From the NCBI GenBank assembly GCA_002690995.1, contig NZGS01000143.1, positions 34,704-69,698 of the forward strand: 34,995 bases of DNA. Reading direction: 5' to 3'. Below the pieces are notes generated by a model, which saw only the letters and a program-made list of their open reading frames with translations, was not told the origin of the DNA and did no database searches. This document shows positions 32,127 to 34,995 of the stretch, piece by piece. The translations under genes were made by a program, and so were the position numbers. How positions within the stretch are numbered: the stretch's first letter is position 1; each line of letters starts with the position of its first letter. Source of the stretch: Rhodospirillaceae bacterium (GTDB taxonomy: Bacteria > Pseudomonadota > Alphaproteobacteria > Thalassobaculales > Thalassobaculaceae).

Positions 32127-33191
32127 ATGAGCGAGGATTATTTGAGATGCCAAAGTATCTGGAAGTTAAAGGTAACACCACTCAACCGGCGACGACTTGA
32201 TAATTTTAAGAAAAATCGACGAGGGTTTTGGTCTTTATGGATATTTCTACTGCTTTTTGCATTGAGCTTATTCGCAGAGTTGATAGCTAACGATAAACCC
32301 TATCTTGTTTGGCACAAAGGAGAGTTTTTTTTCCCCGCAATATTTGAATATCCTGAAACAGTTTTTGGAGGTGATTTCCCAACAGAGGCGGACTACACAG
32401 ATGTGTTTGTTCAGGAGTTAATTGAAAAAGATGGTTGGTTGGCTTGGCCTATTGTGCGTTTCAGTTACGATACAATAGACAAGGAGTTAACTAAGCCGGC
32501 ACCCTCTCCGCCTGATACCAGACATTGGTTAGGAACAGATGACCAGGCACGAGACGTATTAGCAAGACTAATTTATGGCTTCCGGCTTTCAGTATTATTC
32601 GGCCTTATCCTCACAACACTAAGCAGCATTATTGGGATTATTGCTGGGGCGATCCAGGGTTATTATGGCGGCTTAAGGGACCTTTTCTTTCAACGTTTCA
32701 TAGAAATTTGGGCCGGAATGCCTCAATTATATATCCTGATCATCATGTCAAGCATTTTGGTGCCTGGATTTTGGGTGCTGCTAGTTATACTTCTGCTTTT
32801 TAGCTGGTTGGCGCTTGTTGGCGTTGTGCGCGCAGAGTTTTTGCGGGCGCGAAATCTTGATTTTGTAAGAGCAGCTAGAGCTCTAGGTGTTTCCGACAGT
32901 ACCATAATTTTCAGACATGTTCTGCCAAACGCGATGGTAGCGACAATAACGATGTTGCCTTTTATTCTAACTGGTGGAGTGACGGCATTAACGTCGCTCG
33001 ACTTTCTTGGCCTTGGACTACCGCCCGGATCTCCCTCCCTAGGGGAGTTACTAAACCAAGGAAAAAATAACCTGCAGGCCCCATGGCTCGGCTTATCGGG
33101 GTTTTTCGTCTTAGCGCTAATGTTGAGTCTTTTAATATTTATTGGTGAAGGCGTCAGAGATGCTTTTGATCCAAGAAAGACTTTCGAATGA
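32127..33191 (+). CDS. yejE: Peptide ABC transporter permease YejE
   Basis: A 354-residue DppC-type permease. The N-terminal cytoplasmic part (LNRRRLDNFKKNRRGFWSLW) leads into the first membrane segment. A long periplasmic loop of the YejE type follows (KPYLVWHKGEFFFPAIFEYP), then HWLGTDDQARDVLARLIYGFRLS, the family hallmark. The EAA loop is VRAARALGVSDSTIIFRHVLPN. The last four bases overlap the yejF start (ATGA), indicating translational coupling. Start at 32127, only three bases after yejB; no strong ribosome site stands out. Confidence 0.93.
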   Translation: MSEDYLRCQSIWKLKVTPLNRRRLDNFKKNRRGFWSLWIFLLLFALSLFAELIANDKPYLVWHKGEFFFPAIFEYPETVFGGDFPTEADYTDVFVQELIEKDGWLAWPIVRFSYDTIDKELTKPAPSPPDTRHWLGTDDQARDVLARLIYGFRLSVLFGLILTTLSSIIGIIAGAIQGYYGGLRDLFFQRFIEIWAGMPQLYILIIMSSILVPGFWVLLVILLLFSWLALVGVVRAEFLRARNLDFVRAARALGVSDSTIIFRHVLPNAMVATITMLPFILTGGVTALTSLDFLGLGLPPGSPSLGELLNQGKNNLQAPWLGLSGFFVLALMLSLLIFIGEGVRDAFDPRKTFE

Positions 33192-34798
33192 CTAAGCCGA
33201 TTTTGGAAGTAAAAGATTTAGATGTTTTTTTTGGAACAGGCGATGCCCAGGTCGCAGCTGTCAGGGGAGCTAGTTTCTCAATTAATCTTGGGGAAACGGT
33301 AGCCTTAGTTGGTGAAAGCGGTTCGGGGAAGTCTGTATCAGCTTTGTCAATCTTACAGCTGCTTCCGTACCCTAGTGCGTCACATTCTACTCGAAGTAGC
33401 ATAATTTTTAAAAACCAGCAGTTAGTTTCAAGTGATACGAAGACGTTAATGGGGATAAGAGGTAATAAAATTTCGATGATTTTTCAGGAACCTATGACTT
33501 CTCTAAATCCATTACAGGTCATAGAAAAACAAATTTCGGAAACCCTAGCTCTACACAGCGGTTTAACTGGGCCAGAAGCAAGAAGGAAGTGTATAGAGCT
33601 TTTGGAATTGGTTGGCCTTCAAAAGCCAGAGACTAGACTGCAATCCTATCCTCACCAATTGTCTGGTGGACAGCGGCAGCGGGTAATGATAGCGGCAGCT
33701 CTTGCAAATAAGCCGGATCTTCTAATAGCTGACGAACCTACTACTGCTTTGGATGTAACGGTTCAAGCACAAATCCTTGATTTGTTAAAAGACCTAAAAA
33801 AAGAACTTGGAATGGCCTTATTGCTTATTACTCATGATTTGGGTGTTGTAAAAAAGATTGCTGATGAAGTTTGCGTTATGAGTGAAGGCCAAATTGTTGA
33901 ATCTAAATCAACAGATAAACTTTTCGCCAATCCAGAACATCCCTACACACGAAAACTCATAGGATCAGAGCCTAGTGGCGCGCCAACCCCGATTTCTGAC
34001 AGTGCTGAAAAAATTTTAGAAGTTGATGACTTAAAAGTTTGGTTTCCAATTCAAAAAGGTATTCTTAAAAGAACGATTGGCTATATAAAGGCTGTTGATG
34101 GAATAAGCTTTTCCATCAGATCTGGCGAAACCTTGGGCGTGGTGGGTGAGAGCGGATCTGGAAAGACGACATTAGGGTTGGCTGCTCTTAGATTACAAGC
34201 GAGTAGAGGAAAAATCGTTTTTATTGGGAATCCAATAAACGGCTTGAAAAATAAAAATCTCAGGCCGTTTCGCTCGAAAATGCAAATTGTTTTTCAGGAT
34301 CCATTTGGAAGCCTATCTCCAAGAATGTCCATGGCCGAAATTATTGGTGAGGGATTACGCGTTCATAGTTTTAAACAAACGGGTCCTAGGCAAGAGGTTG
34401 AGATAAACGAAAGAATAGATGAATGTATAAAGGAAGTTGGCTTGGATTTGTCAATGCGAAATAGATATCCTCATGAATTCTCAGGGGGACAAAGACAACG
34501 AATTTCAATCGCAAGGGCCATGGTACTAAGGCCAAAACTTATTGTACTAGACGAACCGACTTCCGCTTTAGATTTGAGCGTTCAAGGACAAATTGTTGAG
34601 CTTTTGAGAACCTTGCAGGAAAAATATCAACTAGCATTTCTTTTTGTTAGCCACGATCTCAAGGTAGTCAGGGCAATGTCCCATAGAATTATTGTAATGA
34701 AAGATGGATTAGTAATAGAAGAGGGAGAGGCTGAACAGATAATAACTAATCCGCAAGCCCCCTACACAAAAACGCTAATGGCAGCAGCCTTCAATTGA
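33188..34798 (+). CDS. yejF: Peptide ABC transporter fused ATPase YejF
   Basis: A 536-residue protein with two ABC ATPase modules, the usual YejF length. The first module has GESGSGKS, signature LSGGQRQR and [18 protein letters not shown]. The second has [19 protein letters not shown] and [18 protein letters not shown]. Each ends in the peptide-transporter tail ([10 protein letters not shown], and [10 protein letters not shown]). It energises YejB/YejE on the cytoplasmic face. The ATG overlaps the yejE stop by four bases. It closes the four-gene operon; no strong terminator is visible in the next 110 bases. Confidence 0.94.
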   Translation: MTKPILEVKDLDVFFGTGDAQVAAVRGASFSINLGETVALVGESGSGKSVSALSILQLLPYPSASHSTRSSIIFKNQQLVSSDTKTLMGIRGNKISMIFQEPMTSLNPLQVIEKQISETLALHSGLTGPEARRKCIELLELVGLQKPETRLQSYPHQLSGGQRQRVMIAAALANKPDLLIADEPTTALDVTVQAQILDLLKDLKKELGMALLLITHDLGVVKKIADEVCVMSEGQIVESKSTDKLFANPEHPYTRKLIGSEPSGAPTPISDSAEKILEVDDLKVWFPIQKGILKRTIGYIKAVDGISFSIRSGETLGVVGESGSGKTTLGLAALRLQASRGKIVFIGNPINGLKNKNLRPFRSKMQIVFQDPFGSLSPRMSMAEIIGEGLRVHSFKQTGPRQEVEINERIDECIKEVGLDLSMRNRYPHEFSGGQRQRISIARAMVLRPKLIVLDEPTSALDLSVQGQIVELLRTLQEKYQLAFLFVSHDLKVVRAMSHRIIVMKDGLVIEEGEAEQIITNPQAPYTKTLMAAAFN

Positions 34799-34909
34799 AT
34801 ATAATAGGATAGAAAATAGCTATCGTATTAAATTTACCTATCGACGAAAATTTGCAAAGATACATGAAAGGAGCTTTGCGTATTGAAACTTTTTTTATGG
34901 TAGTTAATC

Positions 34910-34995
34910 ATGCCGGCGGTGCTTTTTTATTCTCCTAATGACTCTCCGACTGAATGGGAAAGACAACTGCGCGACTTCATACCAAACTTGGATAT
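34910..34995 (+). CDS. Start of a GhrA-like D-2-hydroxyacid dehydrogenase (cut by window)
   Basis: Only the first 28 codons are inside the window. ATG 34910 gives MPAVLFYSPNDSPTEWERQL and then RDFIPNLD, which resembles the start of glyoxylate/hydroxypyruvate reductase A proteins (a short strand LLF-S, a D-x-P-W turn, then an acidic helix and a P-x-L end). The frame has a TAG two codons upstream, so this ATG is the only start available. There is no good ribosome site. Such an enzyme reduces hydroxypyruvate and glyoxylate with NADPH. The call rests on a short stretch and should be treated as tentative. Confidence 0.5.
   Translation, partial: MPAVLFYSPNDSPTEWERQLRDFIPNLD

Noticed and set aside
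34864-34938. Short ATG frame ahead of the GhrA-like start
   Set aside because: Only 24 codons, overlaps the better GhrA-like frame, and no recognisable protein.
1-34995. CRISPR array, tRNA, rRNA, IS element or phage genes
   Set aside because: Nothing in the gaps shows regularly spaced repeats, cloverleaf-like sequence, transposase/integrase text or flanking terminal repeats.

Overview
The window looks like a chromosomal segment of a moderately AT-rich alphaproteobacterium, plausibly marine or free-living. Two things suggest this. The pheA-kdsB pair lies head-to-head with a membrane-anchored cytochrome c gene (cycM type), an arrangement I know from alphaproteobacteria. There is also a dense set of peptide ABC transporters and small-molecule catabolic genes. 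No species can be named from the sequence alone. I see no rRNA, tRNA, IS element, integrase or CRISPR array.

Left part (1-10.8 kb), catabolic genes. A hydantoinase/oxoprolinase pair (hyuA, cut by the window edge, and hyuB) faces an SDR dehydrogenase. A divergent promoter region separates the SDR from a Gfo/Idh oxidoreductase, which is followed by a sugar-phosphate isomerase/epimerase broken by an in-frame TAA. Next come a large FAD/Fe-S 2-hydroxyacid dehydrogenase (YdiJ-like GlcD-GlpC fusion) and a serine-glyoxylate-type aminotransferase.

Middle (11-18.6 kb), a split peptide/opine-type ABC transporter. A fused DppD-DppF ATPase and an exported intradiol-dioxygenase-like protein run rightward. 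They meet a leftward group of substrate-binding protein, permease B, permease C and a metallo-beta-lactamase-fold protein. The last genes of the two groups overlap by 4 bp at their stop codons. A 13-bp hairpin separates the binding protein from its permeases.

18.6-23.9 kb, a second catabolic group: type II haloacid dehalogenase-like HAD hydrolase plus MmgE/PrpD protein, two head-to-head SMP-30/gluconolactonase-family proteins, and a CaiB/BaiF CoA-transferase. The 166-bp space between the SMP-30 genes has a perfect 11-bp inverted repeat with centres 41 bp apart.

Right part (23.9-35 kb), more conserved genes: lepA, pheA and kdsB leftward; cytochrome c, a HisN-type phosphatase and a complete yejABEF-type peptide importer rightward. 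The start of a GhrA-like 2-hydroxyacid dehydrogenase is cut by the right edge.

Most genes belong to known families. The points most worth following are the interrupted isomerase, the dioxygenase lacking one iron-ligand tyrosine, the operator-like repeats between the SMP-30 genes, and the split transporter locus.
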